DNA of 64,000 nucleotides from Streptococcus cristatus ATCC 51100 (GTDB lineage Bacteria > Bacillota > Bacilli > Lactobacillales > Streptococcaceae). Position numbers and translations under genes: made by a program. The first letter of the stretch is position 1. Every line of letters begins with the position of its first letter. Shown here in pieces: positions 8,429 through 16,659 of the stretch. Below the pieces are notes generated by a model. It was not told the origin of the DNA, did not search any database, and saw nothing but the letters and a program-made list of their open reading frames with translations. The stretch lies in assembly GCF_011612585.1 (NCBI RefSeq), contig NZ_CP050133.1, positions 1,612,001 to 1,676,000 on the forward strand. The letters are read 5' to 3'.

Positions 8429-9234
8429 GCATAAAATAGGCTTTTTGGCACCTATAACCCCATTTCTTCCAAGAGCCATTGGGAGATTCCCACTTCCTAT
8501 TTCCCAAACAAATGAAAACAGCTCCCCAAGCGGGAAGCTTCATTTTAAAATGGGCAATATTCATGCTCATAAGACCACTATCTATTTTTTCGCTCTCTAA
8601 CTTTTTTTCATAAAGTTTTTGAAGTTTAGAAATAATACCGGTAGCACCCTCTGCTTCATCTTTTTTTATGTGAAGAACCTTAGAAAATTTCTGAAAATCC
8701 TTCTCCTTAATACCTGGTGCAATGCGAATGTCAACAGATTCCCATTAACCATTTTTCTCTTCATATCCTACTAAAGTAACTAGAAATAATTTCCCCTCTA
8801 TATGACCACCTGAAAAAAATCCGCTGTAGCACTAAAAAGACCATCGTGATATTGAGGATTAGCTTCTGCAAACAGTATAACATCTTCTTTCTTAAGTTCT
8901 CCATCAACACTAGATAAGGGTTGCTCATCTTCAATCTGTAAGCTCATTTCTGCTGGAAATAACCAAAAGAATGTGCTGTATCTTGAATCTGGACTCATAA
9001 TTTTGTCATAGCTATTCACAAACTCTGCGACTCCTCCCACAAGGAACAAGGAGAAATAACTAACTATAAATAGTAAAGTACATTTTTTTCGAAATATACG
9101 TAACAGATTAAAGAAGAAATAATTAAAAATAATACAAAGAAAATAATTGTATGAGGGTGGAAAAATGTTCTTATGAGATTCTCATATACAATCTCCCACA
9201 ATTTTTGATGATATAAGTTTAGAAATTCTTCCAC
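8424..9234 (-). pseudogene. Decayed gene for a membrane protein (two frameshifts and a nonsense codon)
   Basis: Reading the minus strand from a GTG at 9234, with AGGAG seven bases upstream, gives a plausible N-terminus (MEEFLNLYHQKLWEIVYENL) followed by a hydrophobic stretch. The frame breaks at a run of seven A near 9087-9093; the next frame continues with another hydrophobic segment and FLVGGVAEFVNSYDKIM. It breaks again at a T/A run near 8814-8820, after which the third piece (FSGGHIEGKLFLVTLVGYEE) runs through a TAA near 8748 and on to a last frame of about 100 residues. The pieces join into one coherent protein of roughly 265 residues. I do not recognise the family. Sequencing error at both homopolymers cannot explain the TAA. 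Confidence 0.7.
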
Positions 9235-9430
9235 TATAACTCTCCTAACTCATAGAATTTTTAGTTCGAGCACAAGCACTCTCCCTGATTTTTGAATGCT
9301 CATAGATTATTGCTCACCAGTCATATCATTATATCATCTTTCATACTTTTTAGCACCTATAGCTTCAAAGCTTACAAAAATGGCAAAAGATGCTATAGTA
9401 GATATAAGAATAATTCTCTTGGAGGTGCCT

Positions 9431-10057
9431 ATGGCAAGCAAGGATCGAGAAATGAAAGCTGTTTCTCCCTTTTTGCAAAAAATCATCAACTGGTCGTCCA
9501 TCATCGGGGCTGTAGGGACAGTGGCCTTTTGCATCTGGGCCTACTATGCAGGGATTCTCCAGTCCAAGGAAACCTTGTCTGCCTTTATCAAACAAGCAGG
9601 CATCTGGGGACCACCTCTGTTTATCTTCCTGCAAATCTTGCAGACTGTCGTGCCCATTATCCCTGGTGCCTTGACCTCTGTAGCAGGCATCTTTATCTAC
9701 GGGCATATCGTCGGCACCATCTACAACTATGTCGGCATCGTCATCGGCTGCGCCATCATCTTCTATCTGGCTCGCACCTACGGACCAGCCTTTGTCCAGT
9801 CCGTCGTCAGCAAGCGGACCTATGACAAGTATGTGGGCTGGCTGGATGAGGGCAATCGCTTTGAGCGTTTCTTTATCTTTATGATGATTTGGCCCATCAG
9901 TCCCGCTGATTTTCTCTGTATGCTAGCCGCCTTGACCAAGATGACCTTCAAAAAGTACATGCTGATTATCGTACTTTGTAAACCCATCACCCTCATCATC
10001 TACACTTACGGACTGACCTATATTATTGATTTCTTCTGGAAATGGCTCGCAAAATAA
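9431..10057 (+). CDS. TVP38/TMEM64 (VTT-domain) family membrane protein
   Basis: 208-residue integral membrane protein with a VTT/SNARE-associated domain. About five hydrophobic segments are visible; the family signature region is the PIIPGALTSVAGIFIYG stretch near residue 85 followed by GCAIIFYLARTYG near 115. Related DedA-type proteins move lipids such as undecaprenyl phosphate across the membrane; the function of this subfamily is not established. The start at MASKDREMK follows GGAGG six bases upstream; the frame is open further upstream but lacks a ribosome site. A bidirectional hairpin follows the gene. Confidence 0.85.
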   Translation: MASKDREMKAVSPFLQKIINWSSIIGAVGTVAFCIWAYYAGILQSKETLSAFIKQAGIWGPPLFIFLQILQTVVPIIPGALTSVAGIFIYGHIVGTIYNYVGIVIGCAIIFYLARTYGPAFVQSVVSKRTYDKYVGWLDEGNRFERFFIFMMIWPISPADFLCMLAALTKMTFKKYMLIIVLCKPITLIIYTYGLTYIIDFFWKWLAK

Positions 10058-10069
10058 GAACCACGGGCA

Positions 10070-10105
10070 TTAAAAATCGCTCAAGCTAGTAAGCTTGGGC
10101 GATTT
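10070..10105. terminator. Bidirectional intrinsic terminator between the VTT and LCP genes
   Basis: AAATCGCTCAAGCTAG and AAGCTTGGGCGATTT pair across a short loop, with A residues on the left and TTTGTTTA on the right. It sits between convergent genes and can serve both. Confidence 0.75.
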
Positions 10106-10107
10106 GT

Positions 10108-11340
10108 TTATTCTGAAGATGCTGATGTTGCTGGGTGATCGGCAGATGATGCTGACGGTGTCGGAGCTGGCGTAGATGCAGGCGCAGAACTTGCTGGCGG
10201 TTCACTGCTAACGCTCGGCTCAGGAGGGGTCGGTGTCGAACTACTATAGTTGGCACCACCATAATTGCTCTCCGTTGGTTGATTGTAAATCGTCTGCTCA
10301 TCATGCTGATAAGTTGCTGAAGAGCTAGAATTAGAAGAGCGCAAGCTTCGGCCTCCCATCAGATCTTCATACAGTACGGCATTGGTTTTCAGAGTCTTAA
10401 CTGAAGACAAGCCCAACGTTTTCCGAATCAAATTTTGCATTTCCAGCAAATGATCAGACGTAACCAGCTGATAGCTACCGCCATCAGCCAAGGTAGCATC
10501 TTCCCCACGTAATTGTTCAGACTGAATGCTTCTAAAGGCGTCTTTGTAACCCAATAACTGAGGGATACTTCCCGCATCCAGCGCTACATTGGTCTGCATA
10601 TTCTTGCTGACTGCTCGCAAAATAGCTTGATAATGGCTAATACTGTTAAGACTGAGCACCTTCTCAACGACCTTTCGGATTACCTCACGCTGACGTTTCT
10701 GACGACCGTAGTCACCCTCTGGATCCTGGTAACGCATGCGGGCATAGACCAAAGCTTGGTCTCCGTTGATCAAATGCTTACCTGGCTCGACAGTTGCAGT
10801 GTATTCTGGTTCATTTTCTTCGATGGAAATTGGGAAATCAAAAGTATTGTTGACTTCAATACCTCCAACTGCATCGACTAGCTGAACCAGTCCTTGCATA
10901 TTGATCATCACATAACGGTCAATATGGATGTTCATCAATTTCTCAATGGTCGCGATGGCCAATTCTGCACCACCATAGGCATAGGCTGCATTTAGCTTGG
11001 CTTCTGTCGTTTCGCCTTTTTCATCGATTTGAGTCAGAATATCCCGCTCCAAACTCATCATGACCGTCTTTTTAGTCTGAGGATTGACGGACAGGAGGAG
11101 CATGGAGTCGCTATTTCCCTTCCAGGTATCAGACCGCGAGCCGCTTCCTGTATCTACCCCCATCAGTAAAACCGTCAAGGGTTTGGTTTCCGCAATAACG
11201 TTCGTCTCATTCCCAAAACCCTTGTAAGTATGGGACAAAGCGTCCGTTGACTGATTGTAAATAGTCCAAGCATAGCCTCCTACCCCAATAGCTGTTACAA
11301 GCAACAGGCTCAAAAACATTCGTACAATTTTTTTTAACAT
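10108..11340 (-). CDS. lytR: LytR-CpsA-Psr (LCP) family wall polymer ligase
   Basis: LCP proteins attach teichoic acids or capsule to peptidoglycan from undecaprenyl-linked precursors, outside the membrane. The 410-residue protein has a short cytoplasmic start (MLKKIVR), one membrane segment at about residues 8-27, and the LCP domain with VLLMGVDTGSG (near 57), MMSLERDILTQI (near 94), NAAYAYGG, VDAVGGIEV and ALVYARMRYQDPEGDYGRQ (near 200-218), which contain the conserved Arg and Asp residues. The last 70 residues are Ser/Pro/Thr-rich and low complexity. It is the third gene after tsaE and a GNAT gene. The symbol follows the streptococcal neighbour order; there are usually several LCP paralogues. 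Confidence 0.88.
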   Translation of the reverse strand: MLKKIVRMFLSLLLVTAIGVGGYAWTIYNQSTDALSHTYKGFGNETNVIAETKPLTVLLMGVDTGSGSRSDTWKGNSDSMLLLSVNPQTKKTVMMSLERDILTQIDEKGETTEAKLNAAYAYGGAELAIATIEKLMNIHIDRYVMINMQGLVQLVDAVGGIEVNNTFDFPISIEENEPEYTATVEPGKHLINGDQALVYARMRYQDPEGDYGRQKRQREVIRKVVEKVLSLNSISHYQAILRAVSKNMQTNVALDAGSIPQLLGYKDAFRSIQSEQLRGEDATLADGGSYQLVTSDHLLEMQNLIRKTLGLSSVKTLKTNAVLYEDLMGGRSLRSSNSSSSATYQHDEQTIYNQPTESNYGGANYSSSTPTPPEPSVSSEPPASSAPASTPAPTPSASSADHPATSASSE

Positions 11341-11346
11341 ATTTCA

Positions 11347-11868
11347 TCAATCTATCAGTTTTCCCATCAGGTAAACATCTAGAAATACCCCTTCTCTTAA
11401 ATAGGCCCCTCTTTTTTGCAGGCCTTCGATTTCAAATCCTAATTCTTTATAGAGATGAACAGCTCGCTCATTTCTGACCTGAACAGTCAGTTCCAAACGG
11501 CGAAGACTGCTTCCATTTTCTGCCCAGTCCACAGCTTCTTCTAGCAAGATACGACCGAGGCCTTGATTCCAAAAGGCTTTTTTGACAACGATAAAGACTT
11601 GCCCAATGTGGCGAATCCGCTCATGAAAATCCGCTGTGATACTGACAATCCCAGCGATTTCATTATCAAGCAAGGCCAAAAGATAAAGCTGATTATCCGA
11701 CTCAGCTTGGCGCTGAATGAACTGAGCCATCTGCTCTTCATCCATCAAAATCCCCGCCTCATCCAAGGTCATGTAGTCTGACTCGGATCCGACTTGATTT
11801 AAGAAGCGAATCAAGTCAGCGGCATCTGTCTTTTCTGCCTCCTGCAAGGCCAATTCAAACTCAGCCAT
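11347..11868 (-). CDS. GNAT-family N-acetyltransferase
   Basis: 173-residue acetyltransferase. The acetyl-CoA binding loop QVFIVVKKAFWNQGLGRILL (about residues 100-119) has the QGxGxxL form, and the C-terminal RNERAVHLYKELGFE is the motif B region. Substrate unknown. The ATG (MAEFELALQEAE) lies inside the last codons of tsaE, an eight-base overlap, so translation is probably coupled. The three genes tsaE, this one and the LCP gene keep the same order in other streptococci. Confidence 0.88.
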   Translation of the reverse strand: MAEFELALQEAEKTDAADLIRFLNQVGSESDYMTLDEAGILMDEEQMAQFIQRQAESDNQLYLLALLDNEIAGIVSITADFHERIRHIGQVFIVVKKAFWNQGLGRILLEEAVDWAENGSSLRRLELTVQVRNERAVHLYKELGFEIEGLQKRGAYLREGVFLDVYLMGKLID

Positions 11869-12301
11869 GCAGCAATTCCTCCAGCAATTCCTGAGAACGG
11901 CGTCCCTGACTTTCAAAGACTAGCTCGCGACCGTCGTCTTTCTTCACAAGGGTCAGCTTCAGATAATCATCTGGTAAACTCTCACCTAGCAATTCTCCCC
12001 ACTCGATGACCGTAACTCCCTCACCAAAGAGAAAATCATCCAAGTCAATCGAGTCCGGATCTTCACCAATCCGATAAACATCTAAGTGATACAGTGGCAA
12101 ACGTCCTTCATACTCGCGAACAATGGTATAGGTCGGACTTTTGATCATCTGCTTGATGCCCAGACCTTGGGCCAAGCCCTTGGTAAAAGTCGTCTTGCCC
12201 GCACCCAAGTCTCCTGTCAAAACCAAAACATCTTGCTCCTGAAGGAGGCTTCCGAGACGCTGGCCCCAGTCGATTAATTCTTCTTCATTATGACTAAACA
12301 T
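11861..12301 (-). CDS. tsaE: tRNA threonylcarbamoyladenosine biosynthesis ATPase TsaE
   Basis: P-loop ATPase of the complex that makes the universal t6A modification at position 37 of ANN-decoding tRNAs. The 146-residue protein has Walker A GDLGAGKTT near residue 32, SPTYTIVREY near 57, YHLDVYR near 69 and IEWGE near 102, all family-typical. The start MFSHNEEEL is preferred over an in-frame ATG nine codons upstream because family members begin here. No Shine-Dalgarno precedes this ATG; instead the -10 element lies only six bases away, so the transcript may be leaderless. Confidence 0.93.
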   Translation of the reverse strand: MFSHNEEELIDWGQRLGSLLQEQDVLVLTGDLGAGKTTFTKGLAQGLGIKQMIKSPTYTIVREYEGRLPLYHLDVYRIGEDPDSIDLDDFLFGEGVTVIEWGELLGESLPDDYLKLTLVKKDDGRELVFESQGRRSQELLEELLHG

Positions 12302-12307
12302 TCTTTT

Positions 12308-12333
12308 ATTATACCAGAAGATTTGCATTTGCG
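12308..12333 (-). promoter_or_regulatory. Promoter of tsaE-GNAT-lytR, abutting the start codon
   Basis: The minus strand reads TGGTATAAT, a complete extended -10, with the TATAAT at 12308-12313 ending six bases before the tsaE ATG. A TTGAGC hexamer lies 19 bases upstream as a possible -35. Initiation at the usual distance would place the first transcribed base at or next to the A of the ATG. Confidence 0.65.
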
Positions 12334-12460
12334 CTCAATTTTCTAATAGAGGAAGCAAAATGTTTGAAAAAAATTAGATAAGCTTTCGAAATCTTCTAAT
12401 CAAAGCAGGTTACTCGCTTTTATTTAGAAGTAAACTAGAACATTTCCTAAATTTTTCCTA

Positions 12461-12487
12461 CAAAAAAGAAGCTGGAAGATTCCAACT
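12461..12487 (-). terminator. Terminator of the purine permease gene
   Basis: On the minus strand GTTGGAA and TTCCAGC pair with a tiny loop and are followed by TTCTTTTTTG. The hairpin is short, so confidence is moderate. Confidence 0.55.
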
Positions 12488-12498
12488 CCTTAGTGTTC

Positions 12499-13920
12499 TT
12501 AAGATAAAGCTAGGCTGATAAAATTAAGGATGAAAAGCAGATTTAAAATCCAAATCATTGGATGCACATCCTTAGCTTGACCTTTAATAACTTTCACAAG
12601 AGCATACATGATAAATCCTGCTGCAATCCCGTTCGTGATACTGTAAGTGAAGCCCATGAAGATAGAAGTAAAGAAAGCTGGGACAGCTTCTGCCATATCA
12701 TCCCACTGGATATTTTTCAGACTGCCAAGCATCATGATCCCTACGACAATCAAAATTGGCGCAGTTGCTGCTGTTGGAACGATGGCCAACAGCGGGCTAA
12801 AGAAGCTAGATACCGCAAAGCAGACCGCTACAACCAAGGCTGTCAAACCAGTCCGTCCGCCAGCTCCGATACCAGCTGCAGACTCTACATAAGTAGTAAC
12901 GTTAGATGTTCCGGCGATTGCACCGATAGTCGTACCGATTAAGTCTGAGTACAAAGCCTTGTCCAAACCTTCTGACTCATGGTTTTCACCAGAGCTTGCG
13001 ACGATACCCACTTTTTCACCAGTTCCGATCAAGGTACCGATAGTATCAAAAATATCAGTCAGAGAGAAGGCTAGGATGGCCATAAATGTTTGAGGCAGAC
13101 GAGCCGTATCAGCAAAGAGAGCTCCCAAACCTTCTGGACCAACTGCCACCCCGAACACTTGTCCAAGTTCTTTCAGAGCTGTTGACAGATTGTGCTGACC
13201 GAAGTCAATCGCAGACAGGTTTACTAAGCCAACAGCAATCGCTACGACTGTCGTTGTAAAGATAGATAAGATAATGCCGCCTTTGATACCCTTGATAACA
13301 AAGAAAACTGTAATCGCTAGGCCAAGCAAGGCAAGTAAAACTGCCGGATTATTGAAATCAACCAGTCCCGGAGTCGCAGCTGAGTTTGCTGTAATAGCAG
13401 CTTTGGCTTGGTCAGCTCCCTTACCGGCTACTACATAGTTGCCAGGATCGATCGAAAACTTCAACAGTCCGGCATTTTTAATCCCTACATAAGCTAGGAA
13501 GACACCGATACCAGCGGAAATAGCTGAACGAAGTGCTGATGGAATAGACTCGATAATAGCCTTCCGAATCTTAGTCAGGGTAATAAAGAGCGAGATCAGA
13601 CCACAGATGAAGACCATGCCCAGAGCTTCTTGCCAAGTATAGCCCAGACTAAAGACAACCGTGAACGTAAAGAAAGCATTGAGACCCATCCCCGGCGCCT
13701 GTGCGTAAGGGAGGTTGGCATAAAAGGCCATCATAAGTGTTCCAGCAACGGAACCGATGATCGTAGCCAGAAAGACACCTTGAGCTGGCATACCCGTTTG
13801 CGACAGCATGGCTGGATTGACAAAGAGGATATAGCTCATAGCAAAGAAAGTTGTTAACCCAGCGAGAACTTCCGTACGAACATCCGTACCGTGCTCTTTG
13901 AGTTTAAATAATTTATCCAT
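12499..13920 (-). CDS. NCS2-family purine permease (guanine/hypoxanthine type, AzgA-like)
   Basis: 473-residue polytopic transporter, with a dozen or more hydrophobic segments. It belongs to the AzgA/PbuG branch of NCS2: the start (DVRTEVLAGLTTFFAMSYI), the NPAMLSQTGM loop, APGMGLNAFFTFT (about residues 74-86) and the DIFDTIGTLIGTG segment near residue 290 are typical and carry residues that bind purines in studied homologues. Uptake of guanine and hypoxanthine with protons is likely. An AGGAG site sits just ahead of the ATG. The leader holds a strong promoter and an inverted repeat but no sequence resembling a purine riboswitch. Confidence 0.88.
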   Translation of the reverse strand: MDKLFKLKEHGTDVRTEVLAGLTTFFAMSYILFVNPAMLSQTGMPAQGVFLATIIGSVAGTLMMAFYANLPYAQAPGMGLNAFFTFTVVFSLGYTWQEALGMVFICGLISLFITLTKIRKAIIESIPSALRSAISAGIGVFLAYVGIKNAGLLKFSIDPGNYVVAGKGADQAKAAITANSAATPGLVDFNNPAVLLALLGLAITVFFVIKGIKGGIILSIFTTTVVAIAVGLVNLSAIDFGQHNLSTALKELGQVFGVAVGPEGLGALFADTARLPQTFMAILAFSLTDIFDTIGTLIGTGEKVGIVASSGENHESEGLDKALYSDLIGTTIGAIAGTSNVTTYVESAAGIGAGGRTGLTALVVAVCFAVSSFFSPLLAIVPTAATAPILIVVGIMMLGSLKNIQWDDMAEAVPAFFTSIFMGFTYSITNGIAAGFIMYALVKVIKGQAKDVHPMIWILNLLFILNFISLALS

Positions 13921-13998
13921 TATAGATAATCTCCTAAATTGTTTTATGGCAACTGATTAAAAGAGAACTCCTGATTTTCTTTAAAACAGTGCTGCTTA

Positions 13999-14052
13999 TT
14001 CGTTATTTACGAACAATACTATGATTATACTCAAAAACATTCACTTTTTCAA
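13999..14052 (-). promoter_or_regulatory. Purine permease promoter with inverted-repeat operator
   Basis: The minus strand has TTGAAA (14052-14047), exactly 17 bases, then TATAAT (14029-14024). Just after the -10, at 14013-13999, is the inverted repeat TTCGTAAATAACGAA. One arm extended reads ACGAACAAT on the plus strand, one base from the CCGAAC core of streptococcal PurR boxes. Promoter call is strong; PurR control is an inference. Confidence 0.7.
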
Positions 14053-14084
14053 GTCCATTGCTCCAAAAATTACTTTAAAGTGTC

Positions 14085-14687
14085 TTATTTTTTATTCTCT
14101 CTGCTTAAAAAGAGCAAAGTCATGATTTGGATAAAGGTAAATCCAAGGATAAATACCAGACGATCCTTCTGAAAGGTCTCCAGTAGCTTTTGGAAAACTA
14201 GCTGGGGCCGCGTCACCAGATCCCAGGAGTTGAGGCGGTCATAACGGCCGATATAAATGGCTAGACTCGACAGATAAGACAGAGCCGCAACTGCAAGCAT
14301 ATCCAACCACCAAGTCCACTTCCAGCGCTCACGCAAAATATTCCAGCTTTCAATCCCGCAGTAAATGCCAAATAAAATGCTCGGCACAAAAGCCATAAAT
14401 AGGCGCATGCTAACAGGGTTCCACAGAGTATCTCCCACCCAAGTCATGTGCACCAAGTCTGTCAGCATATAAAAAGTATTAGGATAAAAGGCCAGCCAAA
14501 CCACCAACAAAAGTGGATAAAGCCATTTCTGCTTCTTAGATATCGTCGTTAAGACAGCAGCGTCATAGGCAATTAAGGCCAGAATCATATTCCAGATCAG
14601 GTCTGGTCCCTGAACCGTAATCCCCTGAATATACACAACAAATGCAATTAGTATGAAAAAAATGTGAATGAAAATTGGTTTACGCAT
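14085..14687 (-). CDS. DUF1361-family membrane protein
   Basis: 200-residue protein with six or seven hydrophobic segments. The AFYPNTFYMLTDLVHM stretch near residues 66-81 and GIYCGIESWN near 107 match the DUF1361 family as I know it. No function is established for the family and no catalytic residues stand out. It stands alone on the minus strand, between the purine permease promoter and the divergent Cof-type phosphatase gene. Confidence 0.75.
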   Translation of the reverse strand: MRKPIFIHIFFILIAFVVYIQGITVQGPDLIWNMILALIAYDAAVLTTISKKQKWLYPLLLVVWLAFYPNTFYMLTDLVHMTWVGDTLWNPVSMRLFMAFVPSILFGIYCGIESWNILRERWKWTWWLDMLAVAALSYLSSLAIYIGRYDRLNSWDLVTRPQLVFQKLLETFQKDRLVFILGFTFIQIMTLLFLSRENKK

Positions 14688-14779
14688 ACAAGATCCTCCC
14701 CTTACTTTAACTCTCTTCGCTCATAGACTGTTAGCAGACATCTTTCGTCTTAGCTATTGAGGAAACATTATACCACAAC

Positions 14780-14810
14780 TTGTGTCATTTTTTCTTAATT
14801 CTGTTATAAT
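14780..14810 (+). promoter_or_regulatory. Promoter of the Cof-type phosphatase gene
   Basis: TGTTATAAT at 14802-14810 is a full extended -10. TTGTGT at 14780-14785 is a candidate -35, at 19 bases spacing. The start codon follows 39 bases later with a GAGGAA site. Confidence 0.65.
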
Positions 14811-14849
14811 AGATTTACTATACTGATTGATACTGTACGAGGAATAAGA

Positions 14850-15662
14850 ATGACGAATAAAGTAATTGCTGTAGATTTGGATGGAACCTTGCTCAATTCT
14901 GAGAGTAAGATTTCTGATTTTACCAAAGAAACTATCCAAAAAATATCGGCTAAAGGACACAAGGTCATCATCACTACTGGCCGCCCTTACCGCATGGCTC
15001 TGAACTTCTATAAGGAATTAGAGCTGAATACCCCCATGATAAACTTCAACGGATCTTTGACCCATATCCCTGAGCAAAAGTGGGAATTTGAACAATCCTT
15101 GACCGTAGACAAGTCTTTCTTGCTGGATATGGTCCAACGAAAAGAAGAAATCGAAGCCGACTTCATCGCTGGAGAATACCGCAAGAAATTCTATATCACA
15201 AATACGAACGAAGAAATCGCAGATCCCAAGCTCTTTGGCATTGATAATTTTAAGCCAGAAAATCAATTTCAAGCGCAGCTGGTCACCAAAAATCCAAATG
15301 CCATTTTGCTGCAAACCCATGCTACGGACAAATATGCTCTGGCTGAAGAGATGAATGCCTTTTACCAGCACGAACTCTCTATCAATACCTGGGGCGGTCC
15401 TCTCAATATCCTTGAGTGCGGCCCTAAAGGTGTTAACAAAGCCTTTGCCCTCCAGTACCTGCTCAACATCCTCAATGTCGATCGCAAGGACCTGATTGCT
15501 TTTGGTGACGAGCACAATGATACCGAAATGCTAGAATTTGCGGGAACAGGCTATGCCATGAAGAATGCCAGCGAAACCCTGCTGCCTTATGCTGACCAAC
15601 AGCTTGAACTCACTAATGACCAAGATGGTGTAGCTCACAAGCTAACTGAGCTCTACTTATAG
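14850..15662 (+). CDS. Cof-type HAD-IIB phosphatase
   Basis: 270-residue haloacid dehalogenase superfamily hydrolase with a C2B cap. Motif I is VDLDGTLLNS at residues 8-17, motif II TTGRPY near 43, and motif III/IV GDEHNDTEML near 217-226, with Lys in the preceding GPKGVNKAFAL. Such enzymes dephosphorylate sugar phosphates and similar small molecules; the substrate cannot be read here. Single-gene transcript with its own promoter and a strong terminator. Confidence 0.9.
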   Translation: MTNKVIAVDLDGTLLNSESKISDFTKETIQKISAKGHKVIITTGRPYRMALNFYKELELNTPMINFNGSLTHIPEQKWEFEQSLTVDKSFLLDMVQRKEEIEADFIAGEYRKKFYITNTNEEIADPKLFGIDNFKPENQFQAQLVTKNPNAILLQTHATDKYALAEEMNAFYQHELSINTWGGPLNILECGPKGVNKAFALQYLLNILNVDRKDLIAFGDEHNDTEMLEFAGTGYAMKNASETLLPYADQQLELTNDQDGVAHKLTELYL

Positions 15663-15692
15663 AAATCAAAACAAATCAAACAAACATAATTT

Positions 15693-15753
15693 GAACCGCA
15701 CCTCAACTGCCAGACTCTTTCTGTCTAACTGTTGAGATGCGGTTCATTTTTTT
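15693..15753. terminator. Bidirectional terminator between phosphatase and amino acid transporter operon
   Basis: GAACCGCACCTCAAC and GTTGAGATGCGGTTC pair over 15 positions with one or two mismatches around a loop of about 25 bases, followed by ATTTTTTT on the plus strand and preceded by AATTT-rich sequence on the other side. It lies between convergent genes. Confidence 0.85.
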
Positions 15754-15781
15754 AGGCAAATTTTCTACTAGACCAAAGATT

Positions 15782-16648
15782 CTATTCTACTTTTCCACCT
15801 TCAACGACGAGGTCATCTGCTTTTGCAGCATCACCGTAGGTTGGGTGAAGAGTCTTTTCATAAGCCTTGTGGAAGAAGTTTTCCTTGCCCAATTTTTCAA
15901 TGTCTTTATTGATGAAATCAAGCAACTCTTTGTTTCCTTTTTGGACTGCTGGTGCGATAGTATCTGGGTCGCCAAGCGAAGTAATTCCTACTTCATATCC
16001 TTTATTTTCAAGAGCCCAAGCTAGAACTTCAGTATTGTCAGTCGAGAAGGCATCTCCACGTCCATCCAAAAGAGCTTGATAAGCGTCACTGTATTGGTCA
16101 TATTTTTGAAGTTTGACTTCTGGGTGATTTTTCTCAAAATAAGTTTCAGCAGTGGTTCCTTTGGTTACAATCAAGGTCTTGCCTTCAAGCTGCTTGACAT
16201 CTGTAATGACACCTTTCTTAGGAGACACAACACCCAGTGAAACCTTCATGTAGGGAAGGGCAAAGTCAACTTGTTTCTTACGTTCGTCTGTAACTGTAAA
16301 GTTGGCAAGGGTGATGTCCACCTTGTTAGAAATCAAGTATTCCGCACGGTTAGCAGCATCGACAGAAACGTATTTCACCTTAACACCGAGGTCTTTGGCC
16401 AGCTGATTTCCCAGTTCGATGTCATAACCTTGGTAAGAACCGTCGTTGTCTACATAACCAAAAGGTTTCTTGTCTCCAAATACAGCAATTCGAAGTTCAC
16501 CACTTTTTTTGATTTCCTCAATAGTGCGAGCTTTAGCAGTAGTTTTGCCAGATGAAGAAGTAGCATTTCCGCCTGAGCTACAAGCTGTGACAAAGATAAG
16601 GGCAAAGGCAAGTGCCAAAACAGTTAAGAGTGATTTGAGTAGTTTCAT
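15782..16648 (-). CDS. Polar amino acid ABC transporter substrate-binding lipoprotein
   Basis: 288-residue solute-binding protein of family 3. Residues 1-22 form a lipoprotein signal peptide ending in VTAC, so Cys23 should be lipidated and anchor it outside the membrane. The mature domain shows GELRIAVFGDKKPFGYVD (about 50-67), GYDIELGNQLAKDLG, ANFTVTDERKKQVDFALPYM and DAFSTDNTEVLAWA, the usual ligand pocket segments. The ANFTVTDERKK pattern with the acidic ligand-pocket residues suggests an acidic or small polar amino acid, which is only a guess. Last gene of a four-gene operon; AAGGAG precedes the ATG. Confidence 0.9.
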   Translation of the reverse strand: MKLLKSLLTVLALAFALIFVTACSSGGNATSSSGKTTAKARTIEEIKKSGELRIAVFGDKKPFGYVDNDGSYQGYDIELGNQLAKDLGVKVKYVSVDAANRAEYLISNKVDITLANFTVTDERKKQVDFALPYMKVSLGVVSPKKGVITDVKQLEGKTLIVTKGTTAETYFEKNHPEVKLQKYDQYSDAYQALLDGRGDAFSTDNTEVLAWALENKGYEVGITSLGDPDTIAPAVQKGNKELLDFINKDIEKLGKENFFHKAYEKTLHPTYGDAAKADDLVVEGGKVE

Positions 16649-16659
16649 AAGAATCTCCT

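Noticed and set aside
13921..14084. Purine riboswitch in the purine permease leader
   Set aside because: The conserved core with the TATAATATGATC-type entry and paired loops is not present; only a promoter and an inverted repeat are seen.
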